64,000 bases of DNA. Origin: Vibrio maritimus (GTDB taxonomy: Bacteria; Pseudomonadota; Gammaproteobacteria; Enterobacterales; Vibrionaceae). Below the pieces are notes generated by a model that did no database searches, was not told the DNA's origin, and saw only the letters and a program-made list of their open reading frames with translations. The DNA lies in NCBI GenBank assembly GCA_000755425.1, contig BBMT01000016.1:1-64000 (forward strand), in the 5' to 3' direction. The number at the start of each line of letters is the position of its first letter. The stretch's first letter is position 1. The position numbers and the translations under genes are program-made. This document shows positions 50,378-62,411 of the stretch, in pieces.

Positions 50378-53300
50378 CTATACGTCGTTTAACTCACCAT
50401 GACTGGTTCGCGCTTTTACGTCATGACTAAGCGCTTTATTTAGCTCAGCCTCTACGTGACCTGGCGATTGAGTACGCGCCGATATCAAGCGGTACATCGC
50501 TGGAATAACGAACAAAGTAACCAAGGTCGCAAACGCCATACCAAAGAAGATAACCGTACCTACGGCTACTCGGCTCTCATAACCCGCGCCCGTTGAAAGG
50601 ATAAGCGGATGGCACCTGCTAACGTAGTAAATGCTGTCATCATGATTGGGCGTAGACGTCTTGCCGAAGCGTCAATAATGGCTTTTTCAAACTCAATGCC
50701 TTTGTCGCGAAGTTGGTTGGCAAACTCAACAATCAAGATACCGTTTTTGGTCACCATACCGATAAGCATGATCATGCCGATCTGGCTGTAGATGTTCAGG
50801 CCTTGCTGCATGATAACCATACCCAAGAAGCCACCAAATACACCCATAGGCACGGTAAACATCACCACTAGCGGGTTCACAAAGCTCTCAAACTGAGCTG
50901 CAAGTACAAGATAAGCAACCAGCAGTGCCAGACCAAAGACCACCAAGATACTCGATTGATTCTCTTTGAAGTCTTTGGACTCACCGGCATAGCTCACCGA
51001 GATATCCCCCGGCAGCATCTCGATAGCTTGGCTGTCCATAAAGTCCAGTGCTTCACCCAAGGTGTAACCATCGGATAGGTTAGCCTTGATGGTAATCGCT
51101 TTTTGCTTATTGTAGTGTGACAAACGAGTCGAAGAGGCCACTTCTTCAATCGACGTCACCGCATCAAGTGTAACAAGCTCACCGGATTTGGTTCGCATGT
51201 AAATTTGGCTTAAATCGTTGGCGTTATTGAACTGATTCTCATCACCACGCAAATACACATCGTACTCTTCACCGCGTTCAACATAAGTCGTTTCAGTTTT
51301 ACCACCAAGCATGATCTCTAGTGTGTCGGAAATATCTGCAACACTAATACCGAGTTCAGCCGCACGTTCACGGTCTATGGTGACAACGAGTTCCGGTGTT
51401 TTCTCAGAGTAATCTGTACTTGCCCCCTCCATAAACGGAGACTCTTCCGCCGCTTGTTCAAGCTTGTCCGCCCATGTTTGAAGTTCAGAATAGTCTGAAC
51501 CGCCAATCACGAACTGAACAGGTTCACTAGAGCCGCCTCTAAAGCCTGGCATAAACGGATAGACACGCACATCTGCGATGCCAGCCAACGCTTTTCTGGC
51601 CTCACCAAGTGCCTCAGAAGCGGTAATATCGCGGTCGTTCCAATCTTCTAGAATCATGATAACAAAGCCCGTCTGGTCACCGGCGTTACCACCAAATGCT
51701 GGAGATTGAATACTGAATGACTTTAAGAACCCTTGCCCAAGTAGAGGCATTAACCGTTCTTCGACAATGTCCATGTTTGCTGCCATACGGTTGTAACTGG
51801 TCGCGTCAGCTCCACGTACGAAGGCGAAAATCACACCACGGTCTTCTGAAGGCGTTAGCTGTGCAGGTACCTGTTGCATCAACTGGAAACTACCGCCAAC
51901 ACAAGCGATGATAACAATTGGTGCAACCCAACGAAGCTTAAGGGCTTTCGCCAACGCTAGCTTGTAACCACGTTCTAGCTTTTTAAAGCCACGATCGACA
52001 AACTGCGTGAAGCGGTTTGGCTTGTCATTCGCTTTTAGGATCGTACTTCCCAATACAGGTGTTAGGGTCAAGGCAATCAGCGAGGAGAAGATCACCGACA
52101 TGGCTAGCAACACCGAGAACTCAGTGAACAGCAAGCCAATCATCCCGTCCATAAACGAAATAGGTAGGAAGACCATCACCAGAACCAAGGTGGTCGCGAT
52201 AACCGCAAAGCCAACTTCACGAGTTCCCTTATAGGCCGCCAGCAGCGGTGATTCACCACGTTCAATATGGTGGAATATATTCTCGACAACAACGATGGCA
52301 TCATCCACGACCAGTCCGATAGACAGAATAAGTGCCATCAAGGTAATCAGGTTGATTGAGAAACCAAAGAAATAAGCTGCGATAAAGGATGAAATCAATG
52401 AAACGGGTACAGTGACCGCCGGAATCAACGTCGCTCGAGCCTGGCCAATAAAGATATAGAGAACCAGAATAACCAAGCCGCCGGTGATAAATAACGTGTT
52501 GTAGACCTCAGAGATTGAGCGATCAATGAAAACCGTTGAATCATAGTCGATAGCCAATCGAGTTCCATTTGGCAGGAATTGCTGCAACTGCTCAACTTCT
52601 TTATGAACAAGGTCAGCCATCTCTAGTGGGTTGGCATCAGACTGAGGGACAATACCCATACTGACATTGACGACACCATCACTCTTAAAGGTAGAGTTTT
52701 CGTTCTCAGCACCGACATAGACATCAGCGACATCTTTCAGATAAATAGGTGTATTGTCACTTGCTCGTTTTACAACCAAGTACTCAAAGTCTATTGGCGT
52801 ATTATAAGCACGAGCAGTTCGTACCGACATCACTGTCGCATCATTACGAACTTCACCACCCGGGCTTTCAATGTTTTCGGTTCGCAGTGCCGAGGTAATA
52901 TCAGACGTCGTGACACCTCGCCCAGCCATGTAGCAGGTTTCAGTTTGATGTACATCACCTGATATAGACCACCAGAAACATCAACAGAACTCACGCCGCT
53001 TATTAAACTAAAACGATCGACCAAAACACGGTTAACGTAGTCGGTCAACTGAGTACGATCCATTTCCGATGAGCTAAGGTTGATATAGACCGAAGCCTCA
53101 CCACTACCGTTGTTTTTGAAAACAAGCGGATCATCCGCTTCATCAGGGAGCGAGCGCTGCGCACGAGCAACCGCATCTCGAACGTCGCTGACACCCGTGT
53201 TAAGGTCATAACCGAGTTCAAACGTCACCGTTATTCGCGACATGCTGTTACGGGTGGTCGATTCAATTTCGTCGATACCACTGATGCCCGACAACTGGTC

Positions 53301-53504
53301 TTCGATCACCGACGTTATCTGGCTTTCAATGATAGTGGCGGACGCACCTTCGTAACGAGTAGATATCGAAACCACAGGGTTTTCGATATCCGGCATCTCA
53401 CGAACGGCAAGTTTACTAAACGACACGATACCGAATACGCAGAGCAACAAGCTCAGTACGATAGCCGCTACCGGACGTTTAACAGAAACATCAGATAACA
53501 GCAT
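50378..53504 (-). CDS. RND family multidrug efflux pump, inner-membrane transporter (two apparent frameshifts)
   Basis: Corrected length 1042 residues. HAE1/AcrB-type proton-driven trimer. N-terminus SVKRPVAAIVLSLLLCVFGIVSF; TM4 proton-relay motif GLVVDDAIVVVENIFHHIERG; second half AYLVLAAQFESFVNPLVVMFTVPMG. Breaks near 52930 (one base lost, CCATGG) and 50608 (C lost in CCC, truncating the last 75 residues). Overlaps the adaptor gene stop by one base. No outer-membrane channel gene is adjacent, so TolC or another is likely used. Substrates unknown. Confidence 0.9.
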
Positions 53505-54592
53505 TAGCTCGCATCCTTATCCATTGGCTTTTTGCCTTTAACGCGAGCGGCGTTTGGCTCACCGTCAGCATTGACTTCAGAGACAGAGGCTCCGTCGCGC
53601 ATATTGACGATACCTTGCACCACAATACGTTGACCAATCTCAATACCATTCTCAATGACAACTTGGTTGCCAACACGAGCACCTAAGAAGACCTCGGTAC
53701 GATGTGCTTTGTTGTTTTCATCGACAATATAGACATAACGCTTGGTACCAGAATATTCTAGCGCTTGTACAGGAATAATAGGCGCTTCAATAGGTGGGAA
53801 TTCCATACGAGCCTGCGCCAACATACCTGGCTTTAAACGGCCATCTTCGTTTTCAAAGTGAATACGAACACGAAGGTTAAGCGTCTCTTGATTCACGCGC
53901 GTATCAATCGCGACTACCTTGCCCGAAAATACACGAGTACCCCATGCAGAGGTGAGCGCCGTCACCGCCATACCTTTTTCAAGCATTGGCAGGTAGCTTT
54001 CTGGAACTTGTAAATCCAACTGCATCACGGAAAGGTCATCAAGCGTTAGTAGCTCAGTGCCGACATTGACTAACTTACCGCGGCTAAAATCAATCAAGCC
54101 AACGGTGCCGGAAAAAGGCGCCTCTATATATAGATCATTCAGATTGGCATTCGCCGCATCCAACCGTGCATTACCAATCTCTACAACGGCTTTTTGGGCA
54201 TCGATCTCGGTCTTCGTTATTGCGTTGCGATCCACTAGGCGTTCAAACTCAGCCAGAATACGTTTTTGATCACGAACGTAGGCCTTGGCTTCCGCGACAG
54301 CGGCCAGGGCTTTGTCATCGTTAAGCTGAACCAACAGCTGACCTTTATCTACGGTTTGATTGGCACTCACCTGAATGCTATCAACAATGCCGTTCACCTC
54401 AGACGCAATAATAACAGACTCGTCAGCTTCAAGTTTGCCGACAAGAGAAAGCGATTGCGAGACTTGGTGGATAGCAACAGGTTCGGTCACCACCGACACT
54501 GCTTTGGCGCCAAAACTCCTTTTGGCAAAACTTGCTGGAGAGGCACATAGAATAGACAGTGCAAGCAAGCCCGTTATGGTTTTATTTTTCAT
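53504..54592 (-). CDS. RND efflux pump periplasmic adaptor
   Basis: 362 residues. Signal peptide (cleavage after ASFA), lipoyl-like barrel halves (VNGIVDSIQVSANQTVDKGQLLVQLND and YIEAPFSGTVGLIDFSRGKLV), coiled-coil hairpin about residues 90-150, beta-barrel, and membrane-proximal domain (YVYIVDENNKAHRTEV). First gene of the pump pair. Confidence 0.92.
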   Translation of the reverse strand: MKNKTITGLLALSILCASPASFAKRSFGAKAVSVVTEPVAIHQVSQSLSLVGKLEADESVIIASEVNGIVDSIQVSANQTVDKGQLLVQLNDDKALAAVAEAKAYVRDQKRILAEFERLVDRNAITKTEIDAQKAVVEIGNARLDAANANLNDLYIEAPFSGTVGLIDFSRGKLVNVGTELLTLDDLSVMQLDLQVPESYLPMLEKGMAVTALTSAWGTRVFSGKVVAIDTRVNQETLNLRVRIHFENEDGRLKPGMLAQARMEFPPIEAPIIPVQALEYSGTKRYVYIVDENNKAHRTEVFLGARVGNQVVIENGIEIGQRIVVQGIVNMRDGASVSEVNADGEPNAARVKGKKPMDKDAS

Positions 54593-54831
54593 TGTATGAA
54601 TCTTATCGTGAAAAAACTTAGGTTATTTTAGCGGGTTATACGCTGTGTAACGTCAAGAAGTGTAAATCTCGCTAGAGGAGTTCATTTACATTTGAGTTTA
54701 ATCTCTCCTTCTTACTCGTCACGTAGAACCACTATAACTCCCTGCTGTTTAAATAATAATGACTAAAAACACGCTTTTTAGCCGTCTCTGTCCAAAAAGG
54801 CACCATTCAGTTCAAAATCAGCAAAAAAGGG

Positions 54832-54859
54832 TTTACAGCCATGCGCAGTTTGTTATGAT
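54832..54859 (+). promoter_or_regulatory. Promoter of the tRNA-Tyr pair
   Basis: TTTACA (54832-54837), 16-base spacer, TATGAT (54854-54859), then GC-rich discriminator GCGCTCCGC. Confidence 0.7.
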
Positions 54860-54915
54860 GCGCTCCGCACTTGAGGGATGTGTTGGGAAAACATCAAACA
54901 AGTATAAAAACTCCT

Positions 54916-55000
<85 letters not shown>

Positions 55001-55079
55001 TATTTTGTTAGTTAATGAGATTAGCTAACCAACTTGAATCGACGCGTTGGGAAAACATCGACCAAGTATAAAAACCCCT

Positions 55080-55163
<84 letters not shown>

Positions 55164-55171
55164 TACAAATG

Positions 55172-55200
55172 AAAAACCGACTCGCTTGAGTCGGTTTTTT
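55172..55200 (+). terminator. Terminator after the tRNA-Tyr pair
   Basis: AAAACCGACTC / GAGTCGGTTTT with a 4-base loop and a T-run. Confidence 0.9.
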
Positions 55201-55242
55201 CGTTTCTGCTATCCGAATATTTCAAATATTCCAACCATTACC

Positions 55243-56193
55243 CTATCCACCAACGGATTCACGCCCATGTGGCGAATCAAGATCCAATTCAGGACCAAGC
55301 GGCACCACTTGCGTTGGATTGATACCTGTATGGCTAAAGTAATAGTGACGCTTGATATGATACATATCGGTAGTCGCACTCACCCCTTCAACTTGATACA
55401 ACTCTTTTAGGTAGCCTTGAATGTTCGGGTAATCCGCAATGCGTTTTTTATTGCATTTGAAGTGACCAACGTACACAGCGTCAAAACGAACTAAGGTAGT
55501 AAACAAGCGCCAATCCGCTTCGGTTAGTTTATCTCCAGCAAGATAACGCGACGTTGCTAAGTGCTCATCGATCTCATCAAGAGCATCAAACAAGCTATGA
55601 AATGCTTCTTCGTAAGCCTCTTGCGTGGTGGCAAAACCGCAGCGATACACGCCATTATTGATGTTGGGATAGACAAACTCGTTCCAGTTATCAATGCCAG
55701 CACGCAGTGACTCTGGATAGTAGTCGTCATGATTTCCGGTTAATTCGTTGAACGCGGAGTTAAACATTCGAATAATTTCAGACGATTCGTTGCTCACAAT
55801 CGTATTGGTTTTCTTATCCCAAAGTACTGGCACAGTCACTCTGCCGGTGTAATCAGGCTTCGCTTGAGTATACACCTGATGCATTTTGGTAAATCCAAAC
55901 AATGGCTCTGGAAGACCAAACACCCAGCCTTCTGAAAGCATATCGGGGCAAACAACAGTGACATCGATGTGCGACTCGAGCCCCTTAAGAGAACGGAAGA
56001 TAAGAGTACGATGTGCCCAAGGACAAGCTAGCGACACATAAAGATGATAGCGACCGGATTCCGGCTGAAACTCGGCATCCGCTCGGTTTTCAATCCAGTT
56101 GCGAAAACCGGCGTCTTCACGGACAAATTTACCACCAGAGGTTTTGGTGTCATACCAAACATCATGCCAAACACCTTCTACTAATTTCCCCAT
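55243..56193 (-). CDS. yqjG: Glutathionyl-hydroquinone reductase (YqjG/Xi-class GST)
   Basis: 316 residues from the ATG at 56193 (MGKLVEGVWHDVWYDTK); an upstream in-frame start was rejected. Xi-class active-site Cys in LYVSLACPWAHRTLIFR, then VPVLWDKKTNTIVSNESSEIIRMFN (glutathione site) and a C-terminal helical domain. Reduces glutathionyl-hydroquinones to hydroquinones, releasing GSH. Monocistronic. Confidence 0.92.
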   Translation of the reverse strand: MGKLVEGVWHDVWYDTKTSGGKFVREDAGFRNWIENRADAEFQPESGRYHLYVSLACPWAHRTLIFRSLKGLESHIDVTVVCPDMLSEGWVFGLPEPLFGFTKMHQVYTQAKPDYTGRVTVPVLWDKKTNTIVSNESSEIIRMFNSAFNELTGNHDDYYPESLRAGIDNWNEFVYPNINNGVYRCGFATTQEAYEEAFHSLFDALDEIDEHLATSRYLAGDKLTEADWRLFTTLVRFDAVYVGHFKCNKKRIADYPNIQGYLKELYQVEGVSATTDMYHIKRHYYFSHTGINPTQVVPLGPELDLDSPHGRESVGG

Positions 56194-56331
56194 GACTCTA
56201 TTCCTCTTTATAATTTGATGATTCAAAGTATAGAGCGAACCCAAGGGGAACTTGATAGGAAGGGTTTAACTATGTCGTTCAAATTCTTTGAATAACTAGT
56301 GGTATAGTGATGGTTTCCAGATTTCAGATAC

Positions 56332-56364
56332 AAAAAAAGCGCGACCAAAAATCTCGTCGCGCTT
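56332..56364 (-). terminator. Terminator after the opp operon
   Basis: Minus-strand AAGCGCGAC / GTCGCGCTT with a 14-base loop and a seven-T run. Confidence 0.8.
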
Positions 56365-56453
56365 AGGCCCGTCACAGGCTGAAAATAGCCGCCCTAACCA
56401 CTCACACACAAACGGTTAAGGCTTTTCCTTGCTATATACATTACTGGGATACT

Positions 56454-57454
56454 CTAAACGCTTACGTTTAGGCACGACACTGCGTGTACGTCCGTTCCCT
56501 GTATTGTTGGTTTTTGTTGTGCGCACTGCTCTGTCGCTTGTGGACAGCGCGTGCGGAACACACAACCCGACGGTGGGTTAATTGGTGAAGGCAAATCACC
56601 CTCAAGCATTTGAATCGTCTTTGAGCGTTCAATCTTTGGATCTGGGATTGGTACGGCTGACATCAACGCTCGTGTATACGGGTGTTTCGGGTCAGCAAAC
56701 AGTGCCTCAGCTTCACCAAGTTCAACAGCGTTACCTAGGTACATAACCAATACGCGATCAGAGATATGTTTTACTACCGACAAATCGTGGGCAATGAAAA
56801 CCAAGCTCAAACCTAACTCTTTTTGTAGCTCTTTAAGAAGGTTAACAACCTGAGCCTGAATCGATACGTCCAGTGCCGATACTGGTTCATCACAGATGAT
56901 CATCTTAGGCTTTAAGATGAGTGCACGTGCGATACCGATACGTTGACACTGACCGCCCGAAAACTCGTGAGGGTAACGGTTGATAACGTTTGGTAGCAGA
57001 CCTACCTTTGTCATCATTTCACGAACGCGCTCTTTTACTTCAGCCTTAGAGAGTTCTGGTAGAAGGTTTCTAGAGGCTCTGCGATGATGTCACCCACTGT
57101 CATACGCGGGTTAAGCGATGCCAAAGGATCCTGGAAAATCATTTGGATTTCTTTACGCGTATTACGGCGCTGAACCGCTTGCATCTTAGTCAGATCTTGA
57201 CCAAGCCACATCACTTCACCGTCCGTCGCTTCTACAAGACCGATGATGGCACGAGCAAACGTTGATTTACCACAACCAGACTCACCTACAACGCCCAATG
57301 TTTCACCTTCGTACAGACGAACGTTAACACCGTCGACAGCTTTTAGGTTAGAAGGCTTGCTCCAAGGCCATGCGGACTTAGAAGCAATGCTAAAGTGGAC
57401 CTTAAGGTCTTTAACGTCTAAAAGAAGTTCTTTGTTATTTGTCATAGCATTCAT
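56454..57454 (-). CDS. oppF: Oligopeptide ABC transporter ATP-binding protein OppF (one apparent frameshift)
   Basis: Corrected length 333 residues; the ATG at 57454 overlaps the oppD stop (ATGA). Walker [13 protein letters not shown], signature [16 protein letters not shown], Walker [13 protein letters not shown]-loop IAHDLSVV, and a C-terminal Cys cluster ([14 protein letters not shown]) typical of Dpp/Opp ATPases that hold [4Fe-4S]. One C is lost near 57059; repair gives [17 protein letters not shown]. Confidence 0.93.
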
Positions 57455-58421
57455 TTGGCCCAAGCCTCCCAATCAGAAAAACACGCACGTTGACGACCTT
57501 GACCAAAGTTCTCTAGCTTTGGTGCTTCCACGCTGCACTGAGGTGTTGCACGGTGGCAACGCTCTTGGTAAGGACAGCCTGGTGGCAGACGTAGCAAGTT
57601 AGGTGGGTTACCTGGAATCGTAGGCAGGATTTCACCTTCGGTATCCAAACGAGGGATTGCCTTTAGCAGGCCCTCGGCATATGGGTGACTTGGGTTGTAG
57701 AAGATCTCGTCAACGGTACCGTATTCCATAGTACGACCCGCGTACATCACGAGTACTTTGTCACAAGAACCGGCAACCACACCCAAATCGTGGGTAATCA
57801 TAATGATTGCTGTATTGAACTCGGTTTTTAACTCGTTCAGAAGATCCATGATCTGTGCCTGAACGGTTACGTCGAGTGCCGTTGTAGGCTCATCGGCAAT
57901 CAGAAGTTTTGGACGACAAAGTAGTGCCATCGCAATCATTACACGCTGACGCATGCCGCCCGAAAACTCGTGCGGATACATGGTAATACGCTTACGTGCT
58001 TCAGGATCTTAACCGCTTCTAGCATACGAACAGATTCTTCAAATGCTTCCGCTTTGCCCATGCCTTTGTGCAGCATGAGTACTTCCATCAACTGATCACT
58101 CACCTTCATGTAAGGGTTAAGTGAGGTCATGGGATCCTGGAAGATCATCGCAATCTGCTCAGCACGAACTTTGTTCAGCTCTTTCTCAGGTAGGTTAAGG
58201 ATCTCACGACCTTCAAACTGAGCGCTGCCCGATACAATACCGTTTTTCGCTAGCAAACCCATGATTGAGAATACAGTCTGAGATTTACCTGAACCCGACT
58301 CACCTACGATACCTAGCGTTTCGCCTTGGTTCAGTGAGAAGTTTAGGTCGTTAACTGCGGTTACAATACCGTCCTGCGTTTTAAATTCGACACGCAGATC
58401 TTTTACATCTAATAAGCTCAT
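57451..58421 (-). CDS. oppD: Oligopeptide ABC transporter ATP-binding protein OppD (one apparent frameshift)
   Basis: Corrected length 323 residues. Walker [13 protein letters not shown], signature [16 protein letters not shown], Walker [14 protein letters not shown]-terminal Cys region [14 protein letters not shown]. One C is lost near 58005; repair gives [22 protein letters not shown]. Pairs with OppF. Confidence 0.93.
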
Positions 58422-58440
58422 AGTACTTCCTTAATCGTTA

Positions 58441-59346
58441 TTATCTGTCTTTTGGATCCAACGCGTCACGAAGACCGTCGCCCACATAGTTAAAGCAGAA
58501 TAGCGTTACCACCATGAAGATTGCTGGGTAAGTTAGCTGCCAAATGGCAACTTCCATTGTTTGTGAACCTTCTTGAAGAAGGGCGCCCCAGCTCGTCATT
58601 GGCTCTTGAACACCAAGACCAAGGAATGACAAGAATGATTCCGTTAGGATCATGCTTGGGATAAGAAGCGTAGAGTAAACCGCTACGATACCAAGTACGT
58701 TAGGAACAATGTGGCGAGTAATAATACGCCATGTGCTTACACCCGATACGTGTGCTGCTTCAATAAACTCTTTGCTACGCAAGCTCAGCGTTTGACCACG
58801 TACAATACGCGCCATGTCTAGCCATGCAATCGCACCGATAGCGACAAAGATAAGTACAATGTTACGACCAAAGAAGGTCACTAGTACGATTACTAGGAAC
58901 ATGAATGGTACTGCGTATAGGATCTCAAGGATACGCATCATCACTCGGTCAACTTTACCGCCAATAAAGCCAGATGCTGCTCCGTAAAGCGTACCAATCA
59001 GTACTGCAACAAAAGCACCAAGCACACCTACCATTAGCGAGATTCGACCACCGATAAGGGTACGAACATACAGGTCACGCCCCAAGCTATCAGTACCGAA
59101 CCAGTGCTCAGCACTAGGCGCAGCATGCATAGCGTACCAATCTGTATCATCGTATGCGTAAGGAGCGATCATTGGCAGGAAGATAACCGCCAGCGTCATA
59201 ACAAACAGGATAAACAAACTGACCATCGCAGCCTTGTTGCGCATAAAGCGGATGCGCGCATCTTGCCACAAACTACGACCTTCAATTTCTAGGTTCTCTG
59301 AAAACTTCTCTACCGCTTCTAAGTTTTCTTTTTTCGTTAGCATCAT
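58441..59346 (-). CDS. oppC: Oligopeptide ABC transporter permease OppC
   Basis: 301 residues from the ATG at 59346, with GGGAGA upstream; nearby in-frame starts are possible. OppC N-terminal cytoplasmic extension plus helix, then BPD_transp_1 domain; HWFGTDSLGRDLYVRTLIGGRIS is the family signature and EFIEAAHVSGVSTWRIITRHIVPN the EAA loop. 6 bases or so after oppB. Confidence 0.94.
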   Translation of the reverse strand: MMLTKKENLEAVEKFSENLEIEGRSLWQDARIRFMRNKAAMVSLFILFVMTLAVIFLPMIAPYAYDDTDWYAMHAAPSAEHWFGTDSLGRDLYVRTLIGGRISLMVGVLGAFVAVLIGTLYGAASGFIGGKVDRVMMRILEILYAVPFMFLVIVLVTFFGRNIVLIFVAIGAIAWLDMARIVRGQTLSLRSKEFIEAAHVSGVSTWRIITRHIVPNVLGIVAVYSTLLIPSMILTESFLSFLGLGVQEPMTSWGALLQEGSQTMEVAIWQLTYPAIFMVVTLFCFNYVGDGLRDALDPKDR

Positions 59347-59358
59347 TACCACTCTCCC

Positions 59359-60279
59359 TTAGTAACGAATTTTCGGGTCGATCATCGCAAGTAGAATATC
59401 TACGATGGCGTTAAATAGAATGAATAGGAAACCAATAAGAATGGTCACACCCATTACTAACGAATAGTCACGGTTAAATGCCGCATTCACGAACAGCTTA
59501 CCGATACCCGGTAGACCGAAGATAGTTTCAACAACAACCGAACCAGTAATGATACCGACAAACGCAGGCCCCATGTATGAAACAACCGGCAGCAACGCAG
59601 GCTTCAACGCATGTTTAAGAACAATGTATCTGTAGCTCAAGCCTTTCGCTCGGGCAGTACGGATAAAGTTACTGTTCAATGTTTCAATCATGCTGCCGCG
59701 AGTGATACGCGCAAATGTTGCGACATACAGCAATGACATAGCAATCACTGGCAACACGATGTATTGGAAGCCGCCGTCATGCCAACCACCAGCAGGGAAA
59801 AGATTCCAGTGCAAAGAGAATAGATAAATTAGAGCGGGTGCCAATACAAACGAGGGCATAACGACCCCGAGCATGGCGGTCGACATTATCGTATAGTCGA
59901 GCCATGTATTCTGACGTAAGGCGGCAATCGTACCGACTGTGACACCCATAATGACGGTAAAGATAAAGGCGATGAGACCTACTTTAGCTGATACAGGTAA
60001 TGCAACAGAAATAAGCTCGTTTACCGTGTAATCTTGATATTTAAATGAAGGCCCGAAGTCGCCTTGGATAATGTTTGTGAGGTACGTGGTGTACTGTTCA
60101 AACACTGGCTTGTCTAAGCCGTATTTTGCTTCGATGTTCGCCATAACTTCCGGTGGAAGTGGGCGCTCACTTGAAAAAGGGTTACCTGGTGCGAAACGCA
60201 TCAAGAAAAATGAGACAGTAATCAATACCAACAGTGTCGGTATTGCTTCAAATATCCGTTTAAGTATGAATTTAATCAT
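59359..60279 (-). CDS. oppB: Oligopeptide ABC transporter permease OppB
   Basis: 306 residues from the ATG at 60279 (MIKFILKRIFEAIPTLLVL), the exact family length; an upstream in-frame start was rejected. Six membrane helices, ETLNSNFIRTARAKGLSYRYIVLKHALKP as EAA loop, and ETIFGLPGIGKLFVNAAFNRDY. Confidence 0.95.
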   Translation of the reverse strand: MIKFILKRIFEAIPTLLVLITVSFFLMRFAPGNPFSSERPLPPEVMANIEAKYGLDKPVFEQYTTYLTNIIQGDFGPSFKYQDYTVNELISVALPVSAKVGLIAFIFTVIMGVTVGTIAALRQNTWLDYTIMSTAMLGVVMPSFVLAPALIYLFSLHWNLFPAGGWHDGGFQYIVLPVIAMSLLYVATFARITRGSMIETLNSNFIRTARAKGLSYRYIVLKHALKPALLPVVSYMGPAFVGIITGSVVVETIFGLPGIGKLFVNAAFNRDYSLVMGVTILIGFLFILFNAIVDILLAMIDPKIRY

Positions 60280-60318
60280 AAACTCATCCATCCAGTCTGT
60301 GACAATTAATAATAAGAA

Positions 60319-60351
60319 GACGCTGCGTGTGCTAAATGCACACACAGTGTC
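60319..60351 (-). other. Hairpin between oppA and oppB
   Basis: GACGCTGCGTGTGC pairs imperfectly with GCACACACAGTGTC around a 5-base loop; no strong T-run. Such a structure between a binding-protein gene and its permeases usually protects the upstream mRNA or partly terminates, giving much more OppA than permease. Confidence 0.55.
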
Positions 60352-60378
60352 TTAGTTCGTTATTTTTTTTATATAGAA

Positions 60379-62009
60379 TTACTTAGCTTTGATGTAGAGA
60401 TCTTTTGAGTAGATCTTATCTTCTGCGTTACCTTCTGGGTAACCACCAAGCTGTGGAGATACAAGACGTGTTGTAACGTACTGATAGATAGGCGCGATTG
60501 GCATATCTTTCGCTAGGATTTTCTCAGCTTCGATGTAAAGTGCTGTACGCTCTTCTTCTGAAGTAGAGTGCAGTGCTTTATCGATAACTTTGTCGTACTC
60601 AGCGCTCTTGTAGTGCTGACCCGCAGTCGTGTTCTGACTTACCATCAATGTTAGGAATGAAGACGCTTCGTTGTAGTCACCACACCAACCAGCACGTGCA
60701 ACGTCAAAGTCGCCGCTGTCTTTGCTGTCTAGGTAAGATTTCCACTCTTGGTTCTCAAGCTTCGCATTGATGCCTAGCTCTTTCTTCCACATAGACGCGA
60801 TTGCTACAGCAATCTTCTTGTGGTTTTCAGATGTGTTGTAAAGTAGATCGAATTCTAGAGGGTTGCTCTTCGTGTAGCCTGCTTCTTCAAGAAGACGCTT
60901 CGCTTCCGCAATACGCTCTTTTTGAGACATTTGACCGTACTCTGGAGTTACTGGGTCGAAGCCTGCAGTGATCTCTGGAGTTAGGAAGTAAGCTGGCTTC
61001 TGGCCTTGACCTAGAATCGCTTTAGTTACGATATCGCGGTCCATTGCGTAAGACATTGCTTTACGAACGCGAACATCGTTGAAAGGTGCTTTCTGTGCGT
61101 TGAACTGGTAGTAGTACGTACACAGGTTACCCTTGATGTTTACATCTTCAGCGTAATCTTTCTGTAGACGACGGAAGTGCTCGTTAGGAACTTCGTATGT
61201 GAAGTCTAGCTCGCCAGAAAGGAAACGGTTCATTTCTGCAACTTGGTTCTCGATAGGTAGGAAAGTTACCTTGTTAAGAACTGTTGAGTCGTTATCCCAG
61301 TAATTTGCGTTACGAACTAGCTCTAGACGCTCGTTCACTACCCACTTGTTAGGAACGAATGCGCCGTTACCAACGAAGTTTCTGGTTTAGTCCACTGATC
61401 ACCGAACTTCTCTACTGTCGCTTTGTGAACAGGCTTCACAGTTGTGTGACCCATCATCATTACGAAGTAAGGAACAGCTGTGTCTAGCGTTACTTGTAGT
61501 GTGTAGTCGTCAACCGCTTTAACACCTAGCTCGCTCTTGTCTTTTTTACCAGCAACGATGTCTTTTGCGTTCGCCATCTTGGTGTATTCCATGTACCAAG
61601 CGTATGGAGAAGCTGTCGCTGGATCAACCGCGCGCTGGAAGCTGTAAACGAAGTCGTTTGCAGTTACAGGGTCGCCGTTAGACCATTTTGCGTCTTTGCG
61701 TAGGTGGAAAGTAAAGGTTTGGTTGTCTTCGGTTTCCCAAGAAGTCGCAACACCAGGGATGGTTTTGCCGTTTGCATCTTGGTTTACTAGGCCTTCAAGA
61801 AGGTCACGAATTACGTGAGACTCAGGAACACCTTGAGATTTGTGCGGATCGAGTGTTGCTACCTCGGTACCGTTACCACGAACAAGCTCTTGTTTCTCTG
61901 CTAGTTGCGTGCCAGCTGGAACATCTGCGGCAAGAGTAGAAAAAGAAGTGGCAGCCACTGCCATGCCAGCACCTAGAAGAAGCGCTTGCGTGATCTTATT
62001 CTTATACAT
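60379..62009 (-). CDS. oppA: Oligopeptide-binding protein OppA (one apparent frameshift)
   Basis: Corrected length 543 residues from the ATG at 62009. Signal peptide ending STLAAD (about residue 28), SBP_bac_5 fold: RGNGTEVATLDPHKSQGVPESH, TFTFHLRKDAKWSNGDPVTA, RKAMSYAMDRDIV. Periplasmic peptide receptor of the Opp system. One A is lost in the run at 61379-61381 (read as T); repair gives KPENFVGNGAFVPNKWVVNERL. Codon bias suggests high expression. Confidence 0.95.
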
Positions 62010-62411
62010 GTATTTAACTCCAAGTTTTATTTTTGCATCCATGACTTCTTCGAAGAATTGCCTGAACGGTCAGCATTTTAGAACTATTTAGCTCAATTAT
62101 TGAGCATAAAACTCTAAATCCTTACGAAGATTGCGGTTCACATTACCAATCTTCAAAGCAATTTGCCATATTTTTTGTAGCAAAAATGGCATAATTCTCC
62201 TAGGAGAGATAAATAATAGATAAAAACTCCGACACGAACGGAGTTTCTAACTGATATCACTAGTGAGCAATTTAACACCAGCAATAAATCTCGATAATTC
62301 TAATTATTAACCACTAAACAGCATGTTTGACTAAATAACCACCACACCATTTAACAATTCGTTTTCATTTTACCTATCACTCAGAATTATCAAACACCTA
62401 AAAAAACCAAA

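Noticed and set aside
50566-53504. Two separate RND genes
   Set aside because: The two halves join into one 1042-residue AcrB-type protein after one-base repairs.
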